Assembly (NCBI RefSeq): GCF_021390335.1
Contig: NZ_JAJUXK010000003.1
Coordinates: forward strand, 744,001 to 808,000
Direction of reading: 5' to 3'
DNA: 64,000 nucleotides
Source of the DNA: Dyadobacter sp. CY343
GTDB taxonomy: Bacteria > Bacteroidota > Bacteroidia > Cytophagales > Spirosomataceae
Part shown: positions 34,701 through 43,113 of the stretch, piece by piece
Layout of the letters: each line of letters starts with the position of its first letter
Position numbering within the stretch: the first letter of the stretch is position 1
Program-made: the position numbers and the translations under genes
The notes under the pieces: generated by a model
The model's database searches: none
The model's input: the letters and a program-made list of their open reading frames with translations, nothing else
What the model was told of the DNA's origin: nothing

Positions 34701-35078
34701 CGGCTCGGGCTTCATGAATTCGCGGGTCCGTTTTTGTTCCAGCAATACATAAGTGCCCTTTTTTACTTTTCTAAACTGAATACCCGTGGTTCCCAGCAAC
34801 GTTTTCAGGTTTGTTTCAAATGACGCCCCCGACCGTATCGCATTGCCCGGCACAAGTACCTCGGGCAGGATTTTTTCTTCGAATAAAAGGTCAACCTGAT
34901 ATTTCGCTTTCAGCAAAAGCAAACTTTCTTTGAGCTTCATCGCACGTTGCGGCTCGGCACGCTGCTGAACGGGCTGACTTTTCAGCTTTGCCAGCAGCTG
35001 GCCGGAAACGAGCGTGGGTAAAGCACTGATTGCAAGCAATAGGAATAGCCGTCGGACTGATAATAGTCGTTTCTGCAT
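31749..35078 (-). CDS. SusC-family TonB receptor with N-terminal STN domain
   Basis: A 1109-aa transducer-type SusC. After the signal peptide (1-26) comes an STN (secretin/TonB short N-terminal) domain (about 45-118), then a linker, a carboxypeptidase-regulatory-like domain (about 165-245), the motif SLDEAIVVGQTEQKKKHIAG, a plug with SDPLILVDGIPMDMNHIDPV and LKDAAASAMYGARAANGVIL, and a long barrel ending MKVYTVGINVKF. The STN domain contacts the FecR protein encoded just upstream, so ligand binding can be relayed to the ECF sigma factor. Stop is 11 bp before the SusD start. Confidence 0.95.
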   Translation of the reverse strand: MQKRLLSVRRLFLLLAISALPTLVSGQLLAKLKSQPVQQRAEPQRAMKLKESLLLLKAKYQVDLLFEEKILPEVLVPGNAIRSGASFETNLKTLLGTTGIQFRKVKKGTYVLLEQKRTREFMKPEPLVPGQPEAHKHDLPTIPSGAEAGKEHLSPTRIAPNEITIKGKVFDTHEPPRELPGVTIAIKGTNEGASTDENGYFALDVPRDAVLVFTMVGHKSVEYVAKSANSNLIIALQEEIASLDEAIVVGQTEQKKKHIAGSIATVNVASQISGKPITTLSQSLQGGVTGLQVQQSSGMPGGDAAAIKIRGISTLGNSDPLILVDGIPMDMNHIDPVTVESVTVLKDAAASAMYGARAANGVILVTTRRGTPGKISVTYDGYVGSQSPTYLQKLVDAPQYMRMYNEARVNSGNQPFYTDEVIQKTADGSDPILYPNTDWVNLIVRENSPITSHSISLDGGNNLARFAVTANYIYQDGMIPLSKMDRFNIRANTSITVNKRFVFDVDLLAIKRNTRNNTRPDANQGNRMLEDVYRVPPTILPKYPEKNGRTMYGRYADIVNPLAYAERGGYRDFESGQALINIQPKWEVFPDFNVKGQFSFRLNSDQDRTIADAYNFFDYGTNQLVQSWGVQRGASFARGTYMYMAANADYTFTKNDHRLYAFGGFSTEKNSSGYWDVNTMVSGYTKLNYSFKDKYLLEATARMDGSSKFGPGHQWGFFPSAAIGWNMHQEEFLKNVRGINNLKLRASYGLLGNENIGLYRFQTLVQGTNGYENIWGNPDITWETVGLFDVGIDVGLFNNSLELIFDYYDKVTKDIILQPQVSFVGGMGNVPINAGKVRNRGWELSLNYFKELSKNWTLSVKPGVSYNQNRILELQNGPYLTSTTINQEGRPIGSIYGYRTGGLLQQGDFNESGAPQVPAVVGAKPGDIRYLDLNGNGQIDAQDQEAIGNPVPMVNYFTNVRLAHKKFDIEMLIQGTGKSDQRLTGMLAYPLDQTADGGVPTTYYADRYWTPERTDARFPRLSNTPANNKLSSDFWMQNGAYCRVKYIQLGYNLPVKAVRKVGAMGARLYVNAQNPFVFTPMKLMDPESLGNQWTYGIMKVYTVGINVKF

Positions 35079-35113
35079 AATCAGTTGGTTAGGTTAGGAC
35101 GTAAAAGAAAAAG

Positions 35114-36112
35114 TTAAGGGATAGGATTAATCTGAAATTGCTTTTTGGTCTTGACGATCTCGAAACCGTACATGACAGACATATTGGTCAATAATTCTTC
35201 CGCACTTTCGGCAGGAAAAGAACCTGTGGCGGTTCTGACGGCGAGGGCTTTATCTGCGATATGAACCTCCACGCCAAATACTTCACGGATCTTCTCGGCA
35301 ACGGCGCTCAGCGGGGTATTGTCAAATAAAAAACGATGTTCTTTCCACGCCATTTCTGCGGCCAGCTCTTTTTCTGAAAGCATTTCAACTTTGATCGCGC
35401 CGCTTTTTACGATGGTCGCGCGCTCACCCGGCTGCATGGTATGCGGCTCCTCGGCAGCGGCCGACGACAATCTTACCTTTCCTTTATTTAAAACCACATT
35501 GGTAAGCTGCTCGCGGGTGTAAACGGTAAACTCCGTCCCAAGTACTGTAATTAGTGAATTGTCCATAGTATGGACCTGAAACAACTGATGATCAGGCAAA
35601 TGTGTAATCGCGAATTCCGCTTCGCCTTCCAGATACACATTCCGGTCGGAAACGCCGAAAGTCCAGCGCGGTACCCTTAGTACAGAATTGGCATTGAGGG
35701 TAACCCGGCTGCCATCCGAAAGCGTTATTTCCTTCATTTTCCCAAAATCAGAAGTGTAACGCTGGTATAACAAATGGTCTTTATACATGAAACCCGCGAA
35801 TGAAACCAGTAGCAGGAAAACAGCGGCAGCTGCGTAACGGTACCAGGTAAACGTTTTGTTGATTGCAAGGTTATTTTGAGAAGTATCGGCAAGCATTTTT
35901 TCAGGCTCCTGCATATATTGTTTGAAACGCCCCAGCGGCTCGCCCAGCTCAGGATCGTACACCGGAAAGGTCGCCTCCCACTCGGCCAGCCAGGCATAAA
36001 ACTGCTCCCGGTTTGCCTCCGTTTGCAGCCACTCCCCGATCAGCTTCTTTTGAAGCACGGAGGTGCGGCCGGAGAAATGTTCAAATAGTAATAGTTTGCT
36101 GATCGATGACAT
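35114..36112 (-). CDS. FecR-family anti-sigma factor
   Basis: A 332-aa FecR protein. Cytoplasmic N-terminus (1-86), one span (about 90-110, AAAAVFLLLVSFAGFMY), FecR domain (about 120-235, ITLSDGSRVTLNANSVLRV) and C-terminal DUF4974 (about 262-330, FDNTPLSAVAEKIREVFGVE), which binds the STN domain of the SusC protein. It sequesters the sigma factor from the gene upstream until the receptor signals. Gene order sigma-FecR-SusC-SusD is the standard cell-surface signalling set. Confidence 0.93.
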   Translation of the reverse strand: MSSISKLLLFEHFSGRTSVLQKKLIGEWLQTEANREQFYAWLAEWEATFPVYDPELGEPLGRFKQYMQEPEKMLADTSQNNLAINKTFTWYRYAAAAVFLLLVSFAGFMYKDHLLYQRYTSDFGKMKEITLSDGSRVTLNANSVLRVPRWTFGVSDRNVYLEGEAEFAITHLPDHQLFQVHTMDNSLITVLGTEFTVYTREQLTNVVLNKGKVRLSSAAAEEPHTMQPGERATIVKSGAIKVEMLSEKELAAEMAWKEHRFLFDNTPLSAVAEKIREVFGVEVHIADKALAVRTATGSFPAESAEELLTNMSVMYGFEIVKTKKQFQINPIP

Positions 36113-36128
36113 GGTCGGCTTTAATAGC

Positions 36129-36818
36129 TTATTTGAGATTTTGACAGAAAGGAATAATAAACAGCAACACCGACTCCACCCAATAATGCCGCAACCCGTC
36201 TCGGATCACGTTCAGCGCTTTTGAAATATGCGCTTCCACGGTGCGGGTAGACAAATTCAGCTCAGACGCGATTTCTTTGCCACCTTTTCCTTCAAAACGA
36301 TTCATCACAAATACCTTCTGGCATTGTGGCGGAAGTCCCTGCACGAGGGCATTCACCTGCTGGTAAAGCTCCTCGTACTGCATCATTTTGTCGGGTAAAT
36401 GTGAGTTCACCGGATCGTTTTCAATAGCCGCGTCAATGGGGAAAGTCTTGTTCTGCTCCTTCTGTAAATAATTGAAACAACGGTTTCTAACCGATCGGAA
36501 AAGGTAGGCGCCGTAGGAAATATTGACTGAACGGTAAATCTGAGCATCCCAGAAGTTGCAGAAAATGTCGGACACGATATCTTCTGCAATATCCTTTGAA
36601 TACACAAACCTCACTGCGTGGCTGCACATAGGCTTGTAGTAACGCTGAAAAAGCAGCTCACAACCTTTCTGCACGTCGGTTTCAAAGGTTTTCCGAATAA
36701 AAAACTCCGTATCCGCCAACCCATTCAGCCCGGTTCCCGAAGGATCTTCTCCTGCTGCCCTCATTGCGCGCTCCTCTCCCCCGTTTTCAGAAGAATCAAG
36801 ACTGGCGAATCCGATCAT
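36129..36818 (-). CDS. ECF RNA polymerase sigma factor
   Basis: A 229-aa ECF sigma factor. Region 2 includes MCSHAVRFVYSKDIAEDIVS and DIFCNFWDA; region 4 is LPPQCQKVFVMNRFEGKGGK then EIASELNLSTRTVEAHISKA. The N-terminus has about 40 extra residues before region 2; the true start may be further in. It ends 17 bp before the FecR gene and should drive the downstream SusC/SusD genes when released. No clear promoter was found upstream. Confidence 0.92.
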   Translation of the reverse strand: MIGFASLDSSENGGEERAMRAAGEDPSGTGLNGLADTEFFIRKTFETDVQKGCELLFQRYYKPMCSHAVRFVYSKDIAEDIVSDIFCNFWDAQIYRSVNISYGAYLFRSVRNRCFNYLQKEQNKTFPIDAAIENDPVNSHLPDKMMQYEELYQQVNALVQGLPPQCQKVFVMNRFEGKGGKEIASELNLSTRTVEAHISKALNVIRDGLRHYWVESVLLFIIPFCQNLK

Positions 36819-37061
36819 AAGTAACCTGTTTTGCTTTCTTAAAGTAGGACAGATGAGACGTAATAATTACCTAATGGTTTTGAAAAAAAATTTTGGCACT
36901 ATACAAAAATGCAGTAAATGCTGCTGGTCTGACATCCGAAAGCGTTATTTCATTCTGAAAAAACCGCTAAATAAGTTTTCCTTGAACTAGTTCTCACAGG
37001 TTTACTAACAGTCACAAATTATTTCGAATTTCATGCCTACGCTACCTAACCTCCGCAGACC

Positions 37062-37382
37062 ATGCATCAAAATGCCTACTACCGCCAGGAATATATCAAC
37101 CTCCTCCGGACACACGCTCAGGAAATAAGCACCATATCAGCCAGCCTCCACGAACAGCGAAAAGCACTCAAAGTACTTCAAAATCAAGAGATCAATGCCG
37201 CCAGCAGCGGGCTGGGAATGCTGAAACGCATATTCCTGAAAATGAAACATATCCGGGAAATGCGTGCGCTCAATGATTCCATGGAGGCAAGCCTGTCCGC
37301 ACTTCGTTCGGCGCAACAGGAAGAGATCTACAACCTCAAAATGAGCTGGCAACTCAGGCATAGTCTGAACGAAGCAGGCTGA
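37062..37382 (+). CDS. Small coiled-coil protein, unknown function
   Basis: A 106-aa helical protein, no signal peptide. Residues 14-50 and 70-100 are heptad-like (EISTISASLHEQRKALKVLQ, then ALNDSMEASLSALRSAQQEE), separated by a Gly/Met-rich basic turn around residue 52-62. Probably a cytoplasmic coiled coil. It has no operon partner; the next gene is 227 bp downstream. No family recognised. The codon use looks normal, which supports it as a real gene. Confidence 0.55.
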   Translation: MHQNAYYRQEYINLLRTHAQEISTISASLHEQRKALKVLQNQEINAASSGLGMLKRIFLKMKHIREMRALNDSMEASLSALRSAQQEEIYNLKMSWQLRHSLNEAG

Positions 37383-37480
37383 CCTCCCAATTTTTCCATT
37401 TATCCTTCTCCCATCCATTCCGAGCTCGACTTTTGTCGATGCCGAACCGGATTGCGCGCCCCGCTCATCATTTCTGCCAG

Positions 37481-37497
37481 GTGATTAAGTAAATCAC
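37481..37497. promoter_or_regulatory. Dyad upstream of the Kelch/SARP regulator
   Basis: GTGATT and AATCAC arms around a 5-bp spacer make a perfect short dyad about 115 bp before the regulator start. A TTTATTTG element closer to the start could be its -7 box. The dyad may be an operator, possibly for autoregulation, but this rests on symmetry alone. Confidence 0.25.
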
Positions 37498-37609
37498 ACT
37501 TAAAAAAAGCTTAATATTTGCTTAACGGGTCTGGTATCTGCCCGATTTCAGATTTATTTGAATACCAATTCACTTCATCCAGCAAACCCGAATCTCTTTT
37601 ACGCCACGC

Positions 37610-40159
37610 ATGTGTTTCCGCGCCCTCATTTTATCATTTTTCCTGACGTTCCTTTCCGGATTGCCAAACGAGCTTTCTGCGCAAGCTTACGGGCTGGGGT
37701 TTGAAAGTTTTGAGGCTGTTCAGGACAAACGTACCGGACTCGACCTTAGTCCCGACGGCACATTGTGCTTTAATGAAGACTTTGAGCTTTCCTTTGAGCT
37801 TTCATTTTTGCCGGATAAAAGAAACTATTTCGGCTACATCGTGCGGCTGATCGAGGATGATAACCGGAATATTGATATCCTTTACGACAATTCTGACCTC
37901 GTAACCCACCATTTCAAAGTCGTTACCGGCGACCGTTTTTCCACGATCGCATTCAATATCCCCGCTCAGGATCTTTTTCAGAAATGGAATCGCATTCGCC
38001 TGATATTCAACAAAAAACAAAAAACGATTACACTGATTTCCGGTACGCAAAGCTTTCGCCATCCTTTTGAAACGAGTGGAAAAAGTTGCTATAAAGTGCT
38101 TTTCGGCGCTACCCGCTACAAGAATTTCAATACAACGGATGTACCGGCGATGAAGATCCGGAATGTGCAGGCGTTTGACAAAGGCGTCTTGAAATACCAC
38201 TGGCCACTCGACGAAATGCTCGGCAACAAAGCGACGGAACTGCAAAGCCACCGCGACGGACTTGCAACCAATCCATTGTGGATCAAAAAAATGCACCACG
38301 ATTGGCAGGCTTTAAAAACCTTTACCCTGGAAGGCCCGGCTCGTGTGGCCTGTGATCAGGAATCGGGTTCGGTGTTTATAGTCGGCCAGGATTCGCTGAT
38401 CAATTACCGTGTCGCCACCAATACCGTACGCTATTTCAGCTACCCTGCGCAGTCGCTTTTTATGGATAATCAGGTGCTGTATGACAAGTCGCAGGACAAG
38501 ATTTTTAACATTTTTATCAACGAAAAACAGGTAACATCCTTTGACCTTAAAACGGGTACCTGGAATAGAAATGTGCCCGATTCGTCCCAGAAATCGCATT
38601 TTCTACACGCCAATAAGTTCTTTTCACCAACGGAATCGTCTATTTACATACTTGGCGGATACGGACATCTGGAGTATAAAGGGAATGTTCAAAAATATGA
38701 TCTTCGAAACAATAGCTGGACTGATATTCCAAGAAAAGATACCGTTTTCAACCCGAGATATCTCGCTGCATTGGGGCGCACCAAAACGGGTGCTTACCTG
38801 ATCGGAGGTTATGGAAGTACCACGGGCAAGCAGATCCTGAATCCGAGAAACTGGTATGATCTGCTTTACTTTAATGCGCTTGATGGTTCTTTCAAAAGGT
38901 TATATCAGCTAAAATCTCCGGCGGAGGATTTTGTATTTGCCAACTCAATGGTAATCAATGAGAAAGAATCCAGCTACTACGCATTGATCTTCCCGAAAGA
39001 TAAGTTTCAAAGCGAAATGCAGCTGATCCGTGGCTCGCTTAAATCTCCCGATTACGTGACTGTCGGTTCAAAAATACCTTTCCAATTCCTGGATACGGGT
39101 TCATTTGCCGACCTGTTCTACGACCTGCATACCCGCCGCTTCGTAGCAGTTACCCTGCACAAAAACAACAATAACCAGACAGTCGCGTCTATCTATTCGC
39201 TTTACTCGCCTCCATTGCCGAGCGCCGCGCCAACAGTGGCCCAGGCCAGTGAGCGCAACTATGGACTTTGGGCAGTGATTGCAGGTGGTGTAATAGTAAC
39301 TGCGCTGTTGATCTATTTTTACAACAAAAAGAAACCAACATATCCGCCTGTCAGTGAGCCGGTTCGCGCCAGCGTACCGAAGTCGGCACCAGAAGAAATA
39401 TTTTCGGCAGCTACCGATGGATTCAGCCCTATTCCGCTTCAAAACAGTATTTTACTTTTTGGAAACCTGCAAATATTCGACGAAAACGGGCGAGAGATCA
39501 CCAAATCCTTTACGCCACTGCTGAAAGAGTTATTCCTTGTCCTGCTGCTTTACTCCACCCGCCGGGAAGGGATCAGTTCTGAAAAGTTGAAAGAGTTATT
39601 GTGGTCTGACAAATCGGCGGAAAGCGCGCGGAACAACCGTTCGGTCAATATCGCGAAGCTGAAAGCCGTACTCGACCAGCTGAAACATTGCGTGGTTTCG
39701 AAAGAGACCGGTTACTGGAAACTGAATGTGGACTATGATTTTCTGCGCGTTGACTACGCCGAATATCTGTCGCTGGTAAATGGAAAACGCACTTTGACCA
39801 AACAGGAAGTGACCCGGCTGGCCAATATTACCAAACGCGGAAGCTTTCTGTCAAATCAGGAATACGAGTGGCTGGACAGTTTCAAATCCGAGGTTTCGAA
39901 TGAAATTGTGGACGCGTACCTCCGCTACGCCGCCTCTGTGAATATGGCCGAAGATCCTGAATTCCTGATCCGCCTGGCGAATTACATCTTTTATTTTGAT
40001 CCCGTGAACGAAGAGGCGATGATCATCAAATGCAAGGCGCTGGCGCATTTGGGCAAACATTCCCTCGCGAAAGCGACACTGGAAAACTTCGCCCGCGAGT
40101 ACAGCCGCATTTATGGCGAAGAGTTCAGCAAGGATATGCCGGAGGTATTGCATTCATGA
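37610..40159 (+). CDS. Transmembrane Kelch-type sensor with SARP-like DNA-binding domain
   Basis: An 849-aa protein. Signal peptide (1-24). A LamG/concanavalin-like domain (about 30-205) and a Kelch-like propeller (about 215-530; for example SIYILGGYGHLEYKG and GAYLIGGYGSTTGKQ). One span (about 551-570, AVIAGGVIVTALLIYFY). After it come a winged-helix domain (about 612-700, TPLLKELFLVLLLYSTRREG) and a TPR-like BTAD region (about 715-849), as in SARP transcription factors. It would sense a ligand in the periplasm and bind DNA at the inner membrane. It is convergent with and abuts the GH43 gene, so it is a likely regulator of the downstream SusC/D-GH operon, which has no sigma/FecR set. Confidence 0.8.
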   Translation: MCFRALILSFFLTFLSGLPNELSAQAYGLGFESFEAVQDKRTGLDLSPDGTLCFNEDFELSFELSFLPDKRNYFGYIVRLIEDDNRNIDILYDNSDLVTHHFKVVTGDRFSTIAFNIPAQDLFQKWNRIRLIFNKKQKTITLISGTQSFRHPFETSGKSCYKVLFGATRYKNFNTTDVPAMKIRNVQAFDKGVLKYHWPLDEMLGNKATELQSHRDGLATNPLWIKKMHHDWQALKTFTLEGPARVACDQESGSVFIVGQDSLINYRVATNTVRYFSYPAQSLFMDNQVLYDKSQDKIFNIFINEKQVTSFDLKTGTWNRNVPDSSQKSHFLHANKFFSPTESSIYILGGYGHLEYKGNVQKYDLRNNSWTDIPRKDTVFNPRYLAALGRTKTGAYLIGGYGSTTGKQILNPRNWYDLLYFNALDGSFKRLYQLKSPAEDFVFANSMVINEKESSYYALIFPKDKFQSEMQLIRGSLKSPDYVTVGSKIPFQFLDTGSFADLFYDLHTRRFVAVTLHKNNNNQTVASIYSLYSPPLPSAAPTVAQASERNYGLWAVIAGGVIVTALLIYFYNKKKPTYPPVSEPVRASVPKSAPEEIFSAATDGFSPIPLQNSILLFGNLQIFDENGREITKSFTPLLKELFLVLLLYSTRREGISSEKLKELLWSDKSAESARNNRSVNIAKLKAVLDQLKHCVVSKETGYWKLNVDYDFLRVDYAEYLSLVNGKRTLTKQEVTRLANITKRGSFLSNQEYEWLDSFKSEVSNEIVDAYLRYAASVNMAEDPEFLIRLANYIFYFDPVNEEAMIIKCKALAHLGKHSLAKATLENFAREYSRIYGEEFSKDMPEVLHS

Positions 40160-41734
40160 TCAGTCGTATTTCATGCGGATTGCATTGATCTCACTTTTGC
40201 CGCTACCTTTCCCCGAAACACTCACACCTACGCGGGGTGCACGGTCCCAGCGCGGGAGCCAGGGCGCTTCCATTTTGACGCTATTTGAGAGAGAATCAAT
40301 CTTCTGGCCTTTCACCTCCCAGCTAAATTCGTAAAACCGGCCAAAGCGACTGTCGATTTTCAGGTTCATCAGATTAAATTTCTCAGGCACTTCCTGCGAT
40401 TTGATCACTTCTCTTTTACCGTCTTTAATTTGCCAAACCTCGATTAACTCTTCTCGTACACCGAGCCCGAGCGCATTATCAGCATCGCCGTATAATACAA
40501 TATTTTGCATCAGTTCATTCAATTTCATTTCGGCTGAAAAAGTGTAGTTACCCTTTTTCAATACCAATCCAATGAAGCTGCCCACCGGCTGCTCATTCGT
40601 CTTCTCAATACGCAATGCACCCTTTTCGATCGCATAGGAAGGCTTTGGAAAACGCACGTCATACACCCATGGAGCCTGCAAGGTATCACGGGTGTAGTCG
40701 AGTGAAAAACTTGGATTAGTGAGTATAGTGGCGGTGGAAGGCGCTTCTGCCTGGGCTGGCGTCGTTTTTCCGTACCTGAAAGCGGGCCATTTTGAAGCTT
40801 CGTCCCAGATCAGTTCGCTTAGTACTCCCTGACGACCTGTAAAAGTAAACTCCGTTCCGTTGTACGCATGGTGCAGGTAAAAGTAACGTTTGTCGGGCGT
40901 GACAACTACTGTTCCGTGACCCGGACATTTCCACGTCTCATCTCCAAAAAGTACAGGATTGCCCGAATATTTCGTCCACGGCCCTTGCAGATTTTCGGCC
41001 CGCGCAAAGCCTACCTGATAATCGCATTGCTCTCCGCAGCAAGCATTGCCGGAATAGAGCATATACCAAAAATTGCCTCGCTTGAATATAGCCTGACCTT
41101 CCGCGCCGCCATTTTCCCAACCAGCCGGATCGGCCTTGATCATCGTAAATTCCTTACCGGTCATTTTCAGTCCGTCGGCCGAAAGTTCGGCACCTAATAT
41201 CTCGATAACCTTGTCTTTATCAAGCCCGTAAGCCTTCCAGGTGATGAAAAGCTTGTCTTTGTCTTCCACAATAAATGCATCGATCGCTTCATTGGTCCAT
41301 TCGACAATCACCCCGTGATCCTTAAAACCTTTGGTCAGATCCTTGGTGCTCGCCACGCCGATGAAAGATTTCTGATCCGATTTCCGGCGGGCAGTATAGT
41401 ATACGAAAAAGGTCCCATTGCGGAAAAACAGTTCTGGCGCCCAGTAGCTGCCCATTGTCCACTTCGGCAGCTCATCAAATACCGGTCCCACATATTCCCA
41501 GTCGACCAGATTTTTGGAAGAATAGATCGGATAAGCCGGCCCCCATTCCGAAGAAGTGCCTGCTGCATAATAAGTATCCCCCACCCGGATGACCGACGGA
41601 TCGGCAAAATCACCGGCAATAACCGGGTTGCGATACGTGACTACCCGGGTAGGGGGCGCTTTTTGGGCAAAAAGATTGGTATTGAAGAGCAACAATAATG
41701 CGAACGCGAGTAACCTGATTTTCATCTTTTTCAT
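40160..41734 (-). CDS. Glycoside hydrolase family 43 protein
   Basis: A 524-aa secreted enzyme, signal peptide 1-23. The GH43 five-bladed propeller (about 30-325) has the base Asp45 in FADPSVIRVGDTYY, the pKa-modulating Asp152 in IDAFIVEDKDKLF, and the acid Glu212 in AEGQAIFKRG. A C-terminal jelly-roll of about 180 residues (GSFIGLVLKKGNYTFSAEMK onwards) is like the GH43 beta-xylosidase C-terminal domain. It should release arabinose or xylose from hemicellulose or pectin side chains. It ends the operon of SusC, SusD, DUF3823 and GH99-like genes. Stop abuts the regulator's stop at 40159. Confidence 0.92.
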   Translation of the reverse strand: MKKMKIRLLAFALLLLFNTNLFAQKAPPTRVVTYRNPVIAGDFADPSVIRVGDTYYAAGTSSEWGPAYPIYSSKNLVDWEYVGPVFDELPKWTMGSYWAPELFFRNGTFFVYYTARRKSDQKSFIGVASTKDLTKGFKDHGVIVEWTNEAIDAFIVEDKDKLFITWKAYGLDKDKVIEILGAELSADGLKMTGKEFTMIKADPAGWENGGAEGQAIFKRGNFWYMLYSGNACCGEQCDYQVGFARAENLQGPWTKYSGNPVLFGDETWKCPGHGTVVVTPDKRYFYLHHAYNGTEFTFTGRQGVLSELIWDEASKWPAFRYGKTTPAQAEAPSTATILTNPSFSLDYTRDTLQAPWVYDVRFPKPSYAIEKGALRIEKTNEQPVGSFIGLVLKKGNYTFSAEMKLNELMQNIVLYGDADNALGLGVREELIEVWQIKDGKREVIKSQEVPEKFNLMNLKIDSRFGRFYEFSWEVKGQKIDSLSNSVKMEAPWLPRWDRAPRVGVSVSGKGSGKSEINAIRMKYD

Positions 41735-41792
41735 AGATTGGATGAGCTAAGAAAAAGAATTATTTTAGAAATCAGAAGTTAACCCACGGATA

Positions 41793-43103
41793 CTATTGCG
41801 CGCGATCAGGCTTTTGGGCGCCGTAGCCTGTGGCCCCATGGAACCATTTGGCACCTTGCCCGGTGAGCCAGAGGTAGTAATCGGCAGGTAAGTCTGCTTC
41901 AATGCCGACAAATTTACCGTCCCCGTTCAGCGGTGTTTCGCCCTCTTTTTTGGTTTTAAAAATGGCAGTACCCTCGTCCACTTCGTCGAACATCGCTACA
42001 TACAGAGCCTCCGCGCCCGACATTTTGGCCCCGGCGATCTGCTTCCAGAGGAACTCGCCTTTTCCACGTGGGATCTGGTTATAAAGTGATTTGTCATTTT
42101 TAAGATTTCCCCAACTGAAACCAGGAAATACCAGCGGCGCGTAATCGATATTGTTCGTTTTGCACCAGGCAATATCGCCCGGCAAATGCGTGCCTGCCAC
42201 GGAGGTATAGGAGGACGAATTATACCTGCCCACCGCCCATGGCATCACCACATCCGCACTTTTGATCACGGTATGCAGCAGTGGCGAGTTCTCCGTATCG
42301 TTCCCGAATGTGCGCCAGTAATATGGCACCCCAAGCAGGATAGATGCTTTTTTGGTCGGGCCTTTGATCTTTTCAACGAGTTTTTGAATATCAGAAACCG
42401 TGTATTTGCGGCCGTCGTTGAAACCTACACCCCATATTGCTACCAGCGGGCGACCGTTGTGGCGCAGGTAGGTCGGGTTTTGTTTGTTGTCAAAAAGGGC
42501 AAACAGCTTTTGCAGTTCCTCCCAATCTTTAACTATAAAATCCATATCCGCCGACACCGAACCGCTGAGATCGTACATGATACTGATCGCGCGTCCATAC
42601 TTTTTAGAAGCTTTTAATGCGTTTGCGAGCACTTTGTTAAAATGCTTTTTGCCACTCTCGCCCTTCACCTCGCTCACAAACCGCTGCATATAAACGCCGT
42701 CGATATCATGCTCTTTCATCCATTTGAAATGCAGATCGACACTCTCTTCGTCGTAGGGACTGTACACTTTTGCAGTCTCGCCATTCGCGTATTTGAATGC
42801 AGTGTTGTAGGTTTTGGGATAGTCGGTCACGTCGGGCCAGAAGTCGATGGAAGATGAGCCCGGCTCGAACTTGCCCCCTTTCTGGTAATGATGCCAGCCC
42901 CGGCCAGCCCCGTCGCCCTCGGCCGTGAACCAGCCCTGGTACCCGGCCATCACCAGCCCCTTGTAACTTTTAAACAGCACGCCGGTAGTGTCGTATTTTA
43001 CTTCTTCAACTAGTTTAGGATCAACAGGTTTCGCATTATCATCAGCCGCCTTGCAGCTTAAAGAAAGAAAAGGTAAGAGTAAAAGGAAGTTTAGTATTTT
43101 CAT
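41793..43103 (-). CDS. GH71/GH99-like glycoside hydrolase
   Basis: A 436-aa protein, signal peptide 1-19; a Cys near residue 17 could also make it a lipoprotein (LSLSCKA). The body is a TIM-barrel of the GH71/GH99 type with the opening LVMAGYQGWFTAEGDGAGRG, a central VYMQRFVSEV strand, YLRHNGRPLVAIWGVGF and the end AEALYVAMFDEVDEGTAIF. Relatives are annotated as endo-mannanases or xylosidase/arabinosidase. It lies between the DUF3823 and GH43 genes and should act on the same glycan. Exact linkage is unknown. Confidence 0.88.
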   Translation of the reverse strand: MKILNFLLLLPFLSLSCKAADDNAKPVDPKLVEEVKYDTTGVLFKSYKGLVMAGYQGWFTAEGDGAGRGWHHYQKGGKFEPGSSSIDFWPDVTDYPKTYNTAFKYANGETAKVYSPYDEESVDLHFKWMKEHDIDGVYMQRFVSEVKGESGKKHFNKVLANALKASKKYGRAISIMYDLSGSVSADMDFIVKDWEELQKLFALFDNKQNPTYLRHNGRPLVAIWGVGFNDGRKYTVSDIQKLVEKIKGPTKKASILLGVPYYWRTFGNDTENSPLLHTVIKSADVVMPWAVGRYNSSSYTSVAGTHLPGDIAWCKTNNIDYAPLVFPGFSWGNLKNDKSLYNQIPRGKGEFLWKQIAGAKMSGAEALYVAMFDEVDEGTAIFKTKKEGETPLNGDGKFVGIEADLPADYYLWLTGQGAKWFHGATGYGAQKPDRAQ

Positions 43104-43113
43104 GATTTATGTT

